Shown: piece after piece, positions 51,370 through 60,446 of the stretch
Position numbering within the stretch: the first letter of the stretch is position 1
Layout: every line of letters starts with the position of its first letter
Assembly (NCBI RefSeq): GCF_002097715.1
Contig: NZ_CP020737.1
Coordinates: forward strand, 372,001 to 436,000
Reading direction: 5' to 3'
Length of the DNA stretch: 64,000 bases
From: Burkholderia ubonensis subsp. mesacidophila
GTDB taxonomy: Bacteria > Pseudomonadota > Gammaproteobacteria > Burkholderiales > Burkholderiaceae
Position numbers and translations under genes: made by a program
Notes under the pieces: model-generated
Told to the model about the DNA's origin: nothing
What the model saw: only the letters and a program-made list of their open reading frames with translations
Databases searched by the model: none

Positions 51370-51759
51370 ATGACCGATACGCCAAGCCAGTTCCCGCCGC
51401 CGGTTCCGGGCAGCGCGGAAAGCGAGCGCCTGAACGGGCTGCGCACGCTGACCCACGTGCTGTACGGGCTCTATGCGGTGCACTGGCTGACGGGCGGCAT
51501 CACGGGTCTCATCGCGATCATCATCAACTACGTGAAGCGCGACGACACGGCCGGGACGCCGTACGCGGACCATTTCGAATGGCAGATCCGCACGTTCTGG
51601 CGCGCGCTGATCGCTTACGTGATCGGCTTCGCGCTGCTGTTCGTCGGCATCGGTTTTCTGGTGCTGGGAGCGGTCTGGATCTGGACGCTGTACCGTATCA
51701 TCAAGGGCTGGCTGTACTTGAACGACAACAAGGCGCTCGATCCGCAGGCGTGGTTCTGA
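51370..51759 (+). CDS. DUF4870-like small membrane protein
   Basis: 129 aa with a Pro-rich N-terminus and three or four helices (LTHVLYGLYAVHWLTGGITG, LIAIIINYVKRDDTAGTPYA, ALIAYVIGFALLFVGIGFLV). Length and the NYVKRDDTAGTPYADHFEWQ loop match the DUF4870/YtpI-like membrane family. Function unknown. It lies between hisE and the HIT gene in the same run. Confidence 0.8.
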   Translation: MTDTPSQFPPPVPGSAESERLNGLRTLTHVLYGLYAVHWLTGGITGLIAIIINYVKRDDTAGTPYADHFEWQIRTFWRALIAYVIGFALLFVGIGFLVLGAVWIWTLYRIIKGWLYLNDNKALDPQAWF

Positions 51760-51787
51760 CACTGCGGCGCGCGCCTCCAGGAGCAAC

Positions 51788-52153
51788 ATGAGTCACGATC
51801 CGAATTGCCTGTTCTGCAAGATCGCGGCAGGCGAGATTCCGAGCACGAAGGTGCACGAGGATGAAGAGTTCGTCGCGTTCCGCGACATCCGCCCGGCGGC
51901 CGAGACACACGTGCTCGTGATTCCGCGCAAGCACCTGCCGACGCTGTCGTCGGCCGGGGAAGAGGACGCGCCGCTGCTTGGTAGAATGCTGGTGCTCGTC
52001 GCGCGCCTGGCCGAGCAGCTCGGCGTGGCCTATCACGGCGGCGAAACCGGTTTTCGCACGGTGATCAATACGGGCCCCGGCGGCGGGCAGGAGGTGTACC
52101 ACCTGCACGCGCATATCCTGGCGGGTCCGCGCCCCTGGCACCGGATGGGTTGA
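51788..52153 (+). CDS. HIT-family nucleotide-binding protein
   Basis: 121-aa histidine-triad hydrolase (Hint-like), expected to act on AMP-NH2-type nucleotides. CLFCKIAAGEIPSTKVHEDE is the N-terminal block with a CxxC zinc pair. The catalytic triad is YHLHAHILAGPRP (HxHxH). ATG with CAGGAGCAAC upstream. Confidence 0.93.
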   Translation: MSHDPNCLFCKIAAGEIPSTKVHEDEEFVAFRDIRPAAETHVLVIPRKHLPTLSSAGEEDAPLLGRMLVLVARLAEQLGVAYHGGETGFRTVINTGPGGGQEVYHLHAHILAGPRPWHRMG

Positions 52154-52243
52154 CGGCGCGGGGCGTTTCCCGCGTCGATGGTCGACGCCGGCGCAGCGCC
52201 GGCGATTTGCGCCGCAAGCGGCGTGGTTGAGGAGAGTTTCATC

Positions 52244-52477
52244 ATGGGTGGATTGAGCATTTGGCACTGGCTGATCGTGCTGCTGATCGTCGCGCTGGTT
52301 TTCGGCACGAAGAAGCTGCGCAACATCGGCAACGACCTGGGCAGCGCCGTGAAGGGTTTCAAGGACGGCATGAAGGACGCCGACGCGCCTTCCGCCGACG
52401 CGCAGCAACTGCCGCGTTCGGGCTCGGTGGACGTCAACGCGAAGGAAACGACGCGTTCCGATTCGAACAAGGCGTGA
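52244..52477 (+). CDS. tatA: Twin-arginine translocase subunit TatA
   Basis: 77-aa pore-forming Tat component. One N-terminal helix ([17 protein letters not shown]), the conserved [20 protein letters not shown] amphipathic helix, then an acidic tail. Start at the ATG at 52244 with GAGGAGAG upstream. The Tat system would export folded proteins such as the Rieske protein encoded downstream. Confidence 0.95.
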   Translation: MGGLSIWHWLIVLLIVALVFGTKKLRNIGNDLGSAVKGFKDGMKDADAPSADAQQLPRSGSVDVNAKETTRSDSNKA

Positions 52478-52503
52478 CGCCGGCACGCTGACGGGCATTC
52501 TCC

Positions 52504-53034
52504 ATGCTGGATCTCGGTCTTTCGAAGATGGCGCTGATCGGCGTCGTCGCGCTCGTGGTGCTCGGCCCCGAGCGCCTGCCGCGTGTCGCACGCACGGCGG
52601 GCGCGCTGTTCGGCCGCGCGCAGCGCTACATCAACGAGGTGAAGGCCGAGGTCTCGCGCGAGATCGAGCTCGACGCGCTGCGGACGATGAAAAGCGATTT
52701 CGAGACCGCCGCGCGCAACGTCGAGACCACGATTCACGACAACCTGCGCGAGCACGAGCAGGACCTGAACGCCGCGTGGCATTCGGCGGTCGGCGGCCCG
52801 ACCGACTCGGTCGATCAGGCGGGCATGCCAGGCTCCGACTCGCCGGCTGCGCCGTCGTGGCGCAGCAGCCCCGCCGCGCTGGTGCCGAAGCGCCGTAACT
52901 GGCGGATCAAGCAGGCGGCGACGCCCGTCTGGTACAAGCGCACCACCACGCGCCGCACGCACGTGCAGTCCGGCGCGGCGCGCGTCGCGCGCCACCAGCC
53001 GGCGAGCCTGCGCCGGCCGGCACGCTTCTTCTGA
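52504..53034 (+). CDS. tatB: Twin-arginine translocase subunit TatB
   Basis: 176 aa. MLDLGLSKMALIGVVALVVL is the N-terminal helix, followed by the TatB hinge GPERLPRVARTAGALFGRAQ and a long coiled coil (about 50-100). The C-terminal third is basic and variable. Forms the substrate receptor with TatC. Confidence 0.95.
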   Translation: MLDLGLSKMALIGVVALVVLGPERLPRVARTAGALFGRAQRYINEVKAEVSREIELDALRTMKSDFETAARNVETTIHDNLREHEQDLNAAWHSAVGGPTDSVDQAGMPGSDSPAAPSWRSSPAALVPKRRNWRIKQAATPVWYKRTTTRRTHVQSGAARVARHQPASLRRPARFF

Positions 53035-53075
53035 GCCGAGCGCATGCTCGCTCGTCAATCCAACCGAGGGCCGGT

Positions 53076-53858
53076 GTGAGCGACCCCCAGCAGAATCCGG
53101 ACGAAGGCCCGGAAGAAACCTTCATCTCCCATCTCGTCGAGCTCCGCGACCGCATCATTCGCGCGGGGCTGTCCGTGATCGTCGTGTTCCTCGGGCTCGT
53201 CTACTGGGCGCCGGACATCTTCCGGCTGCTCGCGCGCCCGCTGATGGAGAACCTGCCGAAGGGCGGCAAGATGATCGTCACGGACGTCACCGGCTCGTTC
53301 TTCGTGCCGATGAAGGTGACGATGCTCGTCGCGCTCGTGATCGCGCTGCCGGTCGTGCTGTACCAGATCTGGGCATTCGTCGCGCCGGGGCTGTACCAGC
53401 ACGAGAAGAAGCTCGTTGTGCCGCTCGTCGGCAGCAGCTACGTGCTGTTCCTGTGCGGGATGGCGTTCGCATACTTCCTCGTGTTTCCGACGATCTTCCG
53501 CGTGATGGCGCACTACAACGCACCGCTCGGCGCGGAGATGTCGACCGATATCGACAATTACCTGAGCTTCGTGCTCGGGATGTTCATCGCATTCGGGGTG
53601 ACGTTCGAGGTGCCGATCGTGGTCGTGCTGCTCGTCCGGATGGGCGTGCTGACCGTGAAGAAGCTGAAGGAGATCCGGCCCTACGTGATCGTCGGCGCAT
53701 TCGTCGTCGCGGCGGTCGTCACGCCGCCGGACGTGTTTTCGCAGCTGATGCTCGCGCTGCCGCTCGTCGTGCTGTACGAGGCCGGGATCATCGCGGCGCG
53801 GTTCTTCGTGCCGAAGCCGCGGGAAGCCGAAGCGGAGAACGGCGAGGCCGCAAGCTGA
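53076..53858 (+). CDS. tatC: Twin-arginine translocase subunit TatC
   Basis: 260-aa polytopic receptor with six helices. EETFISHLVELRDRIIRAGL is the signature that contacts the twin-arginine signal, followed by VTGSFFVPMKVTMLVALVIA and the LYQIWAFVAPGLYQHEKK loop. GTG start. Last gene of the long plus-strand run that began at mlaF. Confidence 0.96.
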   Translation: MSDPQQNPDEGPEETFISHLVELRDRIIRAGLSVIVVFLGLVYWAPDIFRLLARPLMENLPKGGKMIVTDVTGSFFVPMKVTMLVALVIALPVVLYQIWAFVAPGLYQHEKKLVVPLVGSSYVLFLCGMAFAYFLVFPTIFRVMAHYNAPLGAEMSTDIDNYLSFVLGMFIAFGVTFEVPIVVVLLVRMGVLTVKKLKEIRPYVIVGAFVVAAVVTPPDVFSQLMLALPLVVLYEAGIIAARFFVPKPREAEAENGEAAS

Positions 53859-53910
53859 TGGCGTGACGGCGAAGCCGAAGCGGATTCAAGTCGCGATCCA
53901 CATAAGCACA

Positions 53911-53940
53911 AAGGGCAGCCGGTTGGCTGCCCTTTTTTCT
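53911..53940 (+). terminator. Rho-independent terminator after tatC
   Basis: Ten-base stem AAGGGCAGCC (53911-53920) / GGCTGCCCTT (53925-53934) with a GGTT loop and TTTTCT following. It closes the mla-his-tat run. Confidence 0.93.
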
Positions 53941-53972
53941 TGCCCCGACGCGGCGGCGCGCCGCCGGCGACG

Positions 53973-55178
53973 TCACTCGGTGTCGCTGTCCTGCTCGTCG
54001 AGCACCTGCTTCGGCGGCGGCGGGCGCTTGCCGATCACGACGTTCACGTCGAACTCCTTGCCCTTGCGCACGACATGCACCTTGGTCGTTGCGCCCGGCT
54101 TGATCTGCGCGACGACGTTGAGCAGCTTCGTCGTGTCGGTGATCTCCTCGCCGTTGACCGTGACGAGGATGTCGCCCGGCTTGATGCCCGCCTTGTCGGC
54201 CGGGCCGCCCTGCAGCACGCCCGCGACGATCGCGCCCGATTTCTGCTGCAGGCCGAACGATTCGGCGATCTCCGGCGTGACGTCCTGCGGCTCGACGCCG
54301 ATCCAGCCGCGCGTGACCGAGCCCGACGTGATGATGCTCTCGAGCACCGTGCGCGCGGTCGACACCGGAATCGCAAAGCCGATGCCGAGCGAGCCGCCCG
54401 AGCGCGAATAGATCGCCGTGTTGATGCCGAGCAGGTTGCCGTTCACGTCGACGAGCGCGCCGCCGGAGTTGCCCGGGTTGATCGGCGCGTCGGTCTGGAT
54501 GAAGTTCTCGAACGTGTTGATGCCGAGGTGATTGCGGCCGAGCGCGCTGATGATCCCCATCGTCACCGTCTGGCCGACGCCGAACGGGTTGCCGATCGCG
54601 AGCACGACGTCGCCGACGCGCGCCTGGTCGGAGCGGCCGAGCGTGATCGTCGGCAGGTCGGTCATGTTGATCTTGAGCACCGCGAGGTCGGTCTCCGGAT
54701 CGCTGCCGATCACCTTCGCGGTGGCCGTGCGGCCGTCGGCGAGCGCGACTTCGATCTGATCGGCGCCGTCAACGACGTGCTGGTTCGTTAGAATGTAACC
54801 TTCCGGGCTCACGATAACGCCCGAACCGAGGTTGGCCGCCGGCTCGTCCTGCTGCTTGCGGGCGTTGCGGTCACCGAAGAAATAGCGGAACAGCGGATCC
54901 TTCGCGCGCGGATCGGGCGGCAGCGAGCCGTCCTTGCTGGAGAACACGTTGACGACCGCCGGCATCGCCTTTTGTGCGGCGTCGGCGTAAGAGGTGGTCG
55001 CGGGCGCGCCGCCGATGCCGGGCGCGACTTCGCGCAGGGCGACGATCGGCGTGGCGAGCTGCTTGCCGAGCTGTCCTTGCCGTTGCAGCCATTGCGGCTT
55101 GAGCGTCACGACGATGAACATCAGCGCGAGCAGCACCGTGACTGCCTGCGCGAAGAACAGCCAGAAGCGTCTAAGCAT
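53973..55178 (-). CDS. DegS/DegQ-type trypsin-like serine protease with one PDZ domain
   Basis: 401-aa periplasmic protease anchored by one N-terminal helix (about 7-26, with no cleavage site seen). Catalytic triad: His134 in [10 protein letters not shown], Asp164 in [10 protein letters not shown], Ser238 in [12 protein letters not shown]. Glycine loop [15 protein letters not shown] precedes the serine. A single PDZ domain spans about 285-385 ([40 protein letters not shown]). One PDZ plus a membrane anchor is DegS-like, the protease that senses misfolded porins; the fold could equally be called AlgW or MucD-like. It diverges from the Nif3-like gene. Confidence 0.92.
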   Translation of the reverse strand: MLRRFWLFFAQAVTVLLALMFIVVTLKPQWLQRQGQLGKQLATPIVALREVAPGIGGAPATTSYADAAQKAMPAVVNVFSSKDGSLPPDPRAKDPLFRYFFGDRNARKQQDEPAANLGSGVIVSPEGYILTNQHVVDGADQIEVALADGRTATAKVIGSDPETDLAVLKINMTDLPTITLGRSDQARVGDVVLAIGNPFGVGQTVTMGIISALGRNHLGINTFENFIQTDAPINPGNSGGALVDVNGNLLGINTAIYSRSGGSLGIGFAIPVSTARTVLESIITSGSVTRGWIGVEPQDVTPEIAESFGLQQKSGAIVAGVLQGGPADKAGIKPGDILVTVNGEEITDTTKLLNVVAQIKPGATTKVHVVRKGKEFDVNVVIGKRPPPPKQVLDEQDSDTE

Positions 55179-55199
55179 CTGAATGGGCTAGAGGAATAT

Positions 55200-55946
55200 A
55201 TGGATCGGATCGAACTCGAATTGTACTTGAACAATACCCTCGAAACGGCGCGGTTCAAGGACTATTGCCCGAACGGGCTGCAGGTCGAGGGCCGCCGCAA
55301 GATCGAGAAGATCGCGACCGGCGTGACCGCGTCGGCGGCATTCCTCGAAGCGGCGATCGAATGGGGGGCGGATGCCGTGCTGGTCCATCACGGCTATTTC
55401 TGGCGCAACGAGGCGCCGCAGATCACCGGCCGCAAATACCAGCGCCTGAAGCTGCTGCTCGCGAACGACCTGAACCTGTTCGCGTTCCACCTGCCGCTCG
55501 ATGCGCACCCCGAACTCGGCAACAACGCGCAGCTCGGCGACAAGCTCGGGCTGATCGGCGAGTCGCATTTCGGCGAAGGCGACCTCGGCTGGATGGCCAC
55601 GCTGCCGATGCCGGTGACGCTCGAGCACTTCGTCGCGAAGGTCGAGCGGGTGCTCGGCCGCACGCCGCTCGTGCTCGGCGATCCGGACCAGCAGCTGCGC
55701 CGCATTGCGTGGTGCACCGGCGCCGCGCAGAGCTATTTCGACGCGGCGATCGACGCCGGCGCCGACGTGTTCCTCACCGGCGAGGTGTCGGAGCCGGTCA
55801 CGCACGCGGCCGCGGAGAGCGGCGTCGCGTTCGTTGCGGCGGGGCACCATGCGACCGAACGCTACGGAATCCAGGCACTTGGGGTCCATTTGTCCGAGCG
55901 ATTCGATCTCGAACACCTGTTTATCGATATTCATAACCCGGTCTGA
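55200..55946 (+). CDS. Nif3-like dinuclear metal-center protein
   Basis: 248-aa Nif3/YbgI family protein. [20 protein letters not shown] and [20 protein letters not shown] begin the fold. Metal-binding histidines lie in [10 protein letters not shown] (about 59-68) and [12 protein letters not shown] near the C-terminus. [20 protein letters not shown] is the family block between. Biochemical function is not settled; some members hydrolyse folate or GTP. Start at the ATG at 55200. Confidence 0.9.
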   Translation: MDRIELELYLNNTLETARFKDYCPNGLQVEGRRKIEKIATGVTASAAFLEAAIEWGADAVLVHHGYFWRNEAPQITGRKYQRLKLLLANDLNLFAFHLPLDAHPELGNNAQLGDKLGLIGESHFGEGDLGWMATLPMPVTLEHFVAKVERVLGRTPLVLGDPDQQLRRIAWCTGAAQSYFDAAIDAGADVFLTGEVSEPVTHAAAESGVAFVAAGHHATERYGIQALGVHLSERFDLEHLFIDIHNPV

Positions 55947-56164
55947 ACGGCCGGATTGCGGCGGCGCATCGAAAACACGCAATGTAGCAAACGCTTAAAA
56001 GTGAATTGGATTATTCACTCGAGTGGTGGGGGGAAACCCTTAACTATCAACCACTTCGAAGGGATTTTCATTTCCGGGCCTTGTAAATGACGACTCCATT
56101 CGAGCAAACTAGCGGCGGAATGGAAAGTCGTGACGGAAAATCCAACTCAGAAGTGGGGCGTGTG

Positions 56165-56785
56165 ATGCGAGACAAGGAAGAGAAACGCGTCGACAGCGGC
56201 CGCCGTACCTGGCTGATTGCGACATCCGTAGCAAGTGGCGTGGGAGGCGTCGCCACCGTTATCCCGTTCGCGGCGTCGCTGGCGCCGTCGGCGAAAGCGA
56301 AAGCGGCCGGCGCGCCGGTCGAAGTCGATATCGGCGCGCTGAAGCCCGGCGAGATGCTCACCGTGCCATGGCGCGGCAAGCCCGTCTGGGTGTTGAACCG
56401 CACCGACGCGATGCTCACCGACGTGACCAAGGCCGACAAGGAAGTCGCCGATCCGACCAGCAAGAACCCCTATTCGATGCCGCTGCCGGCCTACTGCGCG
56501 AACGAGTACCGCGCGCGGGCCGAGCACAAGAACATCCTCGTCGTGATGGCCGTGTGCACGCACCTCGGCTGTACGCCATCCCAACGCTTCCAGACCGGGC
56601 CGCAGCCGAACCTGCCCGACGACTGGCCGGGCGGCTTCCTGTGCCCGTGCCACGGTTCGACCTACGACCTCGCCGGCCGCGTCTTCAAGAACAAGCCGGC
56701 GCCGCAGAATCTCGACGTTCCGCCCTATATGTTCACGTCCGCGACGACGCTCGTGATCGGCAGGGACGAGAAAGGAGAAGCGTAA
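56165..56785 (+). CDS. petA: Cytochrome bc1 complex Rieske iron-sulfur subunit
   Basis: 206-aa [2Fe-2S] subunit of complex III. A twin-arginine-like N-terminus (GRRTWLIATSVASG, about 12-25) and membrane helix suggest Tat insertion. Cluster ligands are CTHLGC (near residue 130) and CPCHGS (near 160), with the cis-Pro loop FLCPCHGSTYDLAGRVF. The start at 56165 gives the usual length; an ATG at 56087 would add 26 residues. The 218 bp upstream hold the probable petABC promoter. The stop overlaps the petB start. Confidence 0.95.
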   Translation: MRDKEEKRVDSGRRTWLIATSVASGVGGVATVIPFAASLAPSAKAKAAGAPVEVDIGALKPGEMLTVPWRGKPVWVLNRTDAMLTDVTKADKEVADPTSKNPYSMPLPAYCANEYRARAEHKNILVVMAVCTHLGCTPSQRFQTGPQPNLPDDWPGGFLCPCHGSTYDLAGRVFKNKPAPQNLDVPPYMFTSATTLVIGRDEKGEA

Positions 56786-58176
56786 TGGCGACGACCGAAC
56801 ACAACGAAGTCACGACGACGACGACGGGTTTCACCGGCTGGATCGATGCGCGCTTTCCGTGGACGGTCATGCTCAAGAAGCATGTGACCGAGTACTACGC
56901 GCCGAAGAACTTCAACTTCTGGTACTTCTTCGGCTCGCTCGCGCTGCTCGTGCTCGTCAACCAGATCGTCACCGGCATCTTCCTGACGATGAACTACAAG
57001 CCCGACTCGACGCTCGCGTTCGCGTCGGTCGAGTACATCATGCGCGAAGTGCCGTGGGGCTGGCTGATCCGCTACATGCACTCGACGGGCGCGTCGATGT
57101 TCTTCGTCGTCGTCTACCTGCACATGTTCCGCGGGCTGATGTACGGCTCGTACCGCAAGCCGCGCGAGCTCGTGTGGATCTTCGGCTGCGCGATCTTCCT
57201 GTGCCTGATGGCCGAGGCGTTCTTCGGCTACCTGCTGCCGTGGGGCCAGATGTCGTTCTGGGGCGCGCAGGTGATCGTGAACCTGTTCTCGGCGATCCCG
57301 TTCATCGGCCCGGACCTGTCGCTGTGGATTCGCGGCGACTATGTCGTGTCCGACGTCACGCTGAACCGTTTCTTCGCATTCCATGTGATCGCGATCCCGC
57401 TCGTGCTGATCGGCCTCGTGGTCGCGCACCTCGTCGCGCTCCATGAAGTGGGGTCGAACAACCCGGACGGCATCGAGATCAAGAAAAAGAAGGATGCGAA
57501 CGGCATTCCGCTCGACGGCATCCCGTTCCACCCGTACTACTCGGTGCACGATTTCTTCGGCGTGTGCGGGTTCCTGATCGTGTTCGCGCTGATCGTGTTC
57601 TACGCGCCGGAAATGGGCGGCTACTTCCTCGAGGCGAACAACTTCATCCCCGCGAACCCGCTGCAGACGCCGCCGGAGATCGCGCCGGTCTGGTACTTCA
57701 CCGCGTTCTACGCGATGCTGCGCGCGACCACCGACCCGTTCAAGATCGTGCTGATGATCGTGATCGCGCTGCTCGGCGTGCTCGCGCTGGTGCGCGCGCG
57801 CGGCAAGTGGCGGCTCGGGCTGCCGGTGCTGTCGGCCGCGATCGTCGTGTTCATGTACCTGACGGAATCGAAGTTCTGGGGCGTCGTCGTGATGGGCTCG
57901 GCCGTCGTCTCGCTGTTCTTCCTGCCGTGGCTCGACCGCAGCCCGGTGAAGTCGATCCGTTATCGGCCGCTGTTCCACAAGGTGTTCCTTGGGATCTTCG
58001 TGGTCGCGTTCCTGACCCTCGCGTTCCTCGGCACGCGGCCGCCATCGCCGGCCGGGACGGTGATCGCGCAGGTGTGCGCGCTGATCTACTTCGCGTTCTT
58101 CCTCGGCATGCCGGTCTGGACGCCGCTTGGCACGTTCAAGCAGCCGCCGGAGCGGGTGCGCTTCAAGCCCCATTAA
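56785..58176 (+). CDS. petB: Cytochrome b of the bc1 complex
   Basis: 463-aa integral membrane quinol oxidase subunit. Heme-b histidines are in YMHSTGASMFFVVVYLHMFR and FFAFHVIAIPLVLIGLVVAH. The Qo-site motifs are GYLLPWGQMSFWGAQV and, further on, NPLQTPPEIAPVWYFTAFYA (PEW-type PPEIAPVWYF). About eight or nine helices. Start overlaps petA (TAATG). Confidence 0.97.
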   Translation: MATTEHNEVTTTTTGFTGWIDARFPWTVMLKKHVTEYYAPKNFNFWYFFGSLALLVLVNQIVTGIFLTMNYKPDSTLAFASVEYIMREVPWGWLIRYMHSTGASMFFVVVYLHMFRGLMYGSYRKPRELVWIFGCAIFLCLMAEAFFGYLLPWGQMSFWGAQVIVNLFSAIPFIGPDLSLWIRGDYVVSDVTLNRFFAFHVIAIPLVLIGLVVAHLVALHEVGSNNPDGIEIKKKKDANGIPLDGIPFHPYYSVHDFFGVCGFLIVFALIVFYAPEMGGYFLEANNFIPANPLQTPPEIAPVWYFTAFYAMLRATTDPFKIVLMIVIALLGVLALVRARGKWRLGLPVLSAAIVVFMYLTESKFWGVVVMGSAVVSLFFLPWLDRSPVKSIRYRPLFHKVFLGIFVVAFLTLAFLGTRPPSPAGTVIAQVCALIYFAFFLGMPVWTPLGTFKQPPERVRFKPH

Positions 58177-58197
58177 CGTGAGCGAGGAGAGAACGAC

Positions 58198-58956
58198 ATG
58201 AAGAAATTGCTTTCGACGCTCGCGCTGATCGGGGCGACCGCCTGTGCGTTGCTGACGGCGCCGCTGGCCGCCGCGGAAGGTAATTTTCCGCTCGACCGCG
58301 CGCCCGATAACACGGAAAATCTCGTTTCGCTTCAGCACGGCGCGCAATTGTTTGTAAACTATTGCTTGAACTGCCACAGCGCGAACCTGATGCGCTACAA
58401 CCGTCTGACGGATCTGGGCATATCCCAGAAGGAGATCGAAAAGAATCTCCTGTTCTCGACCGACAAGGTCGGCAACACGATGTCCGTCGCGATGCGGCCC
58501 GAAGACGCGAACAACTGGCTCGGCGTGACGCCGCCCGACCTGTCGGTCGAGGCGCGGGCGCGCGGCCGGGACTGGCTGTATACGTATCTGCGGAGCTTCT
58601 ATCGCGACGATGCGCGGCCGACCGGCTGGAACAACGCGGTGTTCGAGAACGTCGGCATGCCCCATGTGCTCTGGCAGTTGCAGGGGCAACGCATCGCGAA
58701 ATTCGAAGACAAGACGGACGAGGAGACGGGCGAGAAGGTGCACACGCTCGTCGGCTTCCAGCAGGTGAGCCCCGGGACGCTGTCGCCGGTGGATTATGAT
58801 TCTGCCGTGGCCGACCTGGTGGCGTACATGACATGGATGGCCGAACCGGCCCAGCAGACCCGCAAGCGCCTCGGCGTCTGGGTGCTGGTGTTTCTCGGCG
58901 TCCTGACTTTCCTGGCCTGGCGGCTCAATGCCGCGTACTGGAAAGATATCAAGTAA
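58198..58956 (+). CDS. petC: Cytochrome c1 of the bc1 complex
   Basis: 252-aa membrane-anchored c-type cytochrome. Signal peptide MKKLLSTLALIGATACALLT; heme site NYCLNCHSANLMRYNRL (CxxCH near residue 56). The sixth heme ligand is the Met of a region such as VGNTMSVAMRPED or FENVGMPHVLW, and the C-terminal anchor is VWVLVFLGVLTFLAW. Last gene of petABC. Confidence 0.96.
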   Translation: MKKLLSTLALIGATACALLTAPLAAAEGNFPLDRAPDNTENLVSLQHGAQLFVNYCLNCHSANLMRYNRLTDLGISQKEIEKNLLFSTDKVGNTMSVAMRPEDANNWLGVTPPDLSVEARARGRDWLYTYLRSFYRDDARPTGWNNAVFENVGMPHVLWQLQGQRIAKFEDKTDEETGEKVHTLVGFQQVSPGTLSPVDYDSAVADLVAYMTWMAEPAQQTRKRLGVWVLVFLGVLTFLAWRLNAAYWKDIK

Positions 58957-58974
58957 CCACGCCTGACCGGCGTG

Positions 58975-59035
58975 GGGCCGGCGCAAGGCGGAACCCGGAG
59001 GAGGGTTCTTCCGCGCGCTGGCCCTCGGCTTTTTT
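58975..59035 (+). terminator. Probable terminator between petC and sspA
   Basis: Imperfect long stem built from GGCC-GCGC-GGAACCC on the left and GGGTTC-TCC-GCGC-GGCC on the right, followed by CGGCTTTTTT. It ends 14 bp before the sspA start, so it may attenuate rather than fully stop readthrough. Confidence 0.6.
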
Positions 59036-59049
59036 GAGGAAACGCAAAT

Positions 59050-59661
59050 ATGATGGTTCTGTATTCCGGCACAACTTGCCCGTTCTCCCAGCGTTGCCGG
59101 CTGGTGCTGTTCGAGAAGGGCATGGACTTCGAGATCCGCGACGTCGACCTGTTCAACAAGCCGGAAGACATTTCGGTGATGAACCCGTACGGCCAGGTGC
59201 CGATCCTCGTCGAACGCGATCTGATCCTGTACGAATCGAACATCATCAACGAGTACATCGACGAGCGCTTCCCGCACCCGCAGCTGATGCCGGCCGACCC
59301 GGTCCAGCGCGCCCGCGCGCGCCTGTTCCTGCTCAACTTCGAGAAGGAACTGTTCGTGCACGTCAGCACGCTCGAGAACGAGAAGGGCAAGGCGGCCGAG
59401 AAGAACCACGAGAAGGCACGCCTCGCGATTCGCGATCGCCTGACGCAGCTCGCGCCGATCTTCGTGAAGAACAAGTACATGCTCGGCGAGGAGTTCTCGA
59501 TGCTCGACGTCGCGATCGCGCCGCTGCTGTGGCGTCTGGATCACTACGGCATCGAGCTGTCGAAGAATGCGGCGCCGCTGATGAAGTATGCGGAACGGAT
59601 CTTCAGCCGTCCGGCGTATATCGAAGCACTGACGCCGTCCGAAAAGGTCATGCGTCGTTAA
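59050..59661 (+). CDS. sspA: Stringent starvation protein A
   Basis: 203-aa glutathione-transferase-fold protein that binds RNA polymerase during starvation. MVLYSGTTCPFSQRCRLVLF shows the thioredoxin-like start (CPFSQ). KPEDISVMNPYGQVPILVER and LYESNIINEYIDERFPHPQL are conserved. sspB follows after 71 bp. ATG preceded by GAGGAAACGC. Confidence 0.95.
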   Translation: MMVLYSGTTCPFSQRCRLVLFEKGMDFEIRDVDLFNKPEDISVMNPYGQVPILVERDLILYESNIINEYIDERFPHPQLMPADPVQRARARLFLLNFEKELFVHVSTLENEKGKAAEKNHEKARLAIRDRLTQLAPIFVKNKYMLGEEFSMLDVAIAPLLWRLDHYGIELSKNAAPLMKYAERIFSRPAYIEALTPSEKVMRR

Positions 59662-59732
59662 GGCATGACGAAGGGCATGACGGAGCGGGGCGCGCAGAGG
59701 GCCGCGTGATCCGCTCCGGTTAGAGGATTGTG

Positions 59733-60254
59733 ATGCAAGAGATTTCAACGAAGCCTTATTTGCTGCGCGCGCTGTACGAGTGGTGCACCGATAACGGTTA
59801 CACGCCGCACATCGCGGTGAGGGTCGACAATTCGACGCGCGTGCCGCGCCAGTTCGTTCGCGACGGCGAGATCGTGCTCAACATCAGCTTCGAGGCGACA
59901 AGCCAGCTGCAGATGGGCAACGAGTGGATCGAGTTCACCGCGCGGTTCTCCGGCAAGGCGCACAAGCTCGAGATTCCGGTGGCCAACGTGCTCGCGATTT
60001 ATGCGCGGGAGAACGGGCAAGGGATGGCGTTCCAGGTCGAGGCGGTCGCGGAGGATGGTCCGGATTCGGGCGACTTCGAGGGCGACGCGCATACGGATGA
60101 GCAGCACGGCGAAGCGCGCGGCGCAGCGACGGGGCTGACGCCCGTGGCCGACACCGGCGCGAACGAAGAACCGTCGGAAGGCGCGGATCAACCGCCGACG
60201 TCCGACGGCGACGGCTCGAAGAGCGGCAGACCTCGCCTCAAGATCGTGAAATGA
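59733..60254 (+). CDS. sspB: ClpXP protease specificity-enhancing factor SspB
   Basis: 173-aa adaptor that delivers ssrA-tagged proteins to ClpXP. The folded domain (about 1-110) has STKPYLLRALYEWCTDNGYT, the substrate groove FVRDGEIVLNISFEATSQL, and VANVLAIYARENGQGMAFQV. An acidic, flexible linker is followed by the ClpX-binding tail RPRLKIVK at the very C-terminus. Start at the ATG at 59733; a GTG three bases upstream is possible. Confidence 0.95.
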   Translation: MQEISTKPYLLRALYEWCTDNGYTPHIAVRVDNSTRVPRQFVRDGEIVLNISFEATSQLQMGNEWIEFTARFSGKAHKLEIPVANVLAIYARENGQGMAFQVEAVAEDGPDSGDFEGDAHTDEQHGEARGAATGLTPVADTGANEEPSEGADQPPTSDGDGSKSGRPRLKIVK

Positions 60255-60273
60255 GGTAGAATCTCCTGCTTAC

Positions 60274-60349
<76 letters not shown>

Positions 60350-60357
60350 TATGAATC

Positions 60358-60388
60358 AAGGGGTTACGTGAATTTCACGTAACCCCTT
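60358..60388. terminator. 31-bp near-perfect palindrome after tRNA-Thr
   Basis: AAGGGGTTACGTGAA (60358-60372) and TTCACGTAACCCCTT (60374-60388) are exact reverse complements around one base. It lies between the tRNA and the integrase. It may terminate the tRNA transcript or serve as an integrase/excisionase arm site; no long T-tract follows. Confidence 0.55.
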
Positions 60389-60446
60389 GTGCTTTCTGGG
60401 TGCTGAAAAGTACATTTTCGGTACAGTCAGCTCTCAGAACAGGTAC

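Noticed and set aside
56725..59748. A 1007-codon minus-strand frame over petBC and sspA
   Set aside because: Shadow frame with low-complexity Arg/His/Asp-rich translation; the plus-strand genes are complete and motif-proven.
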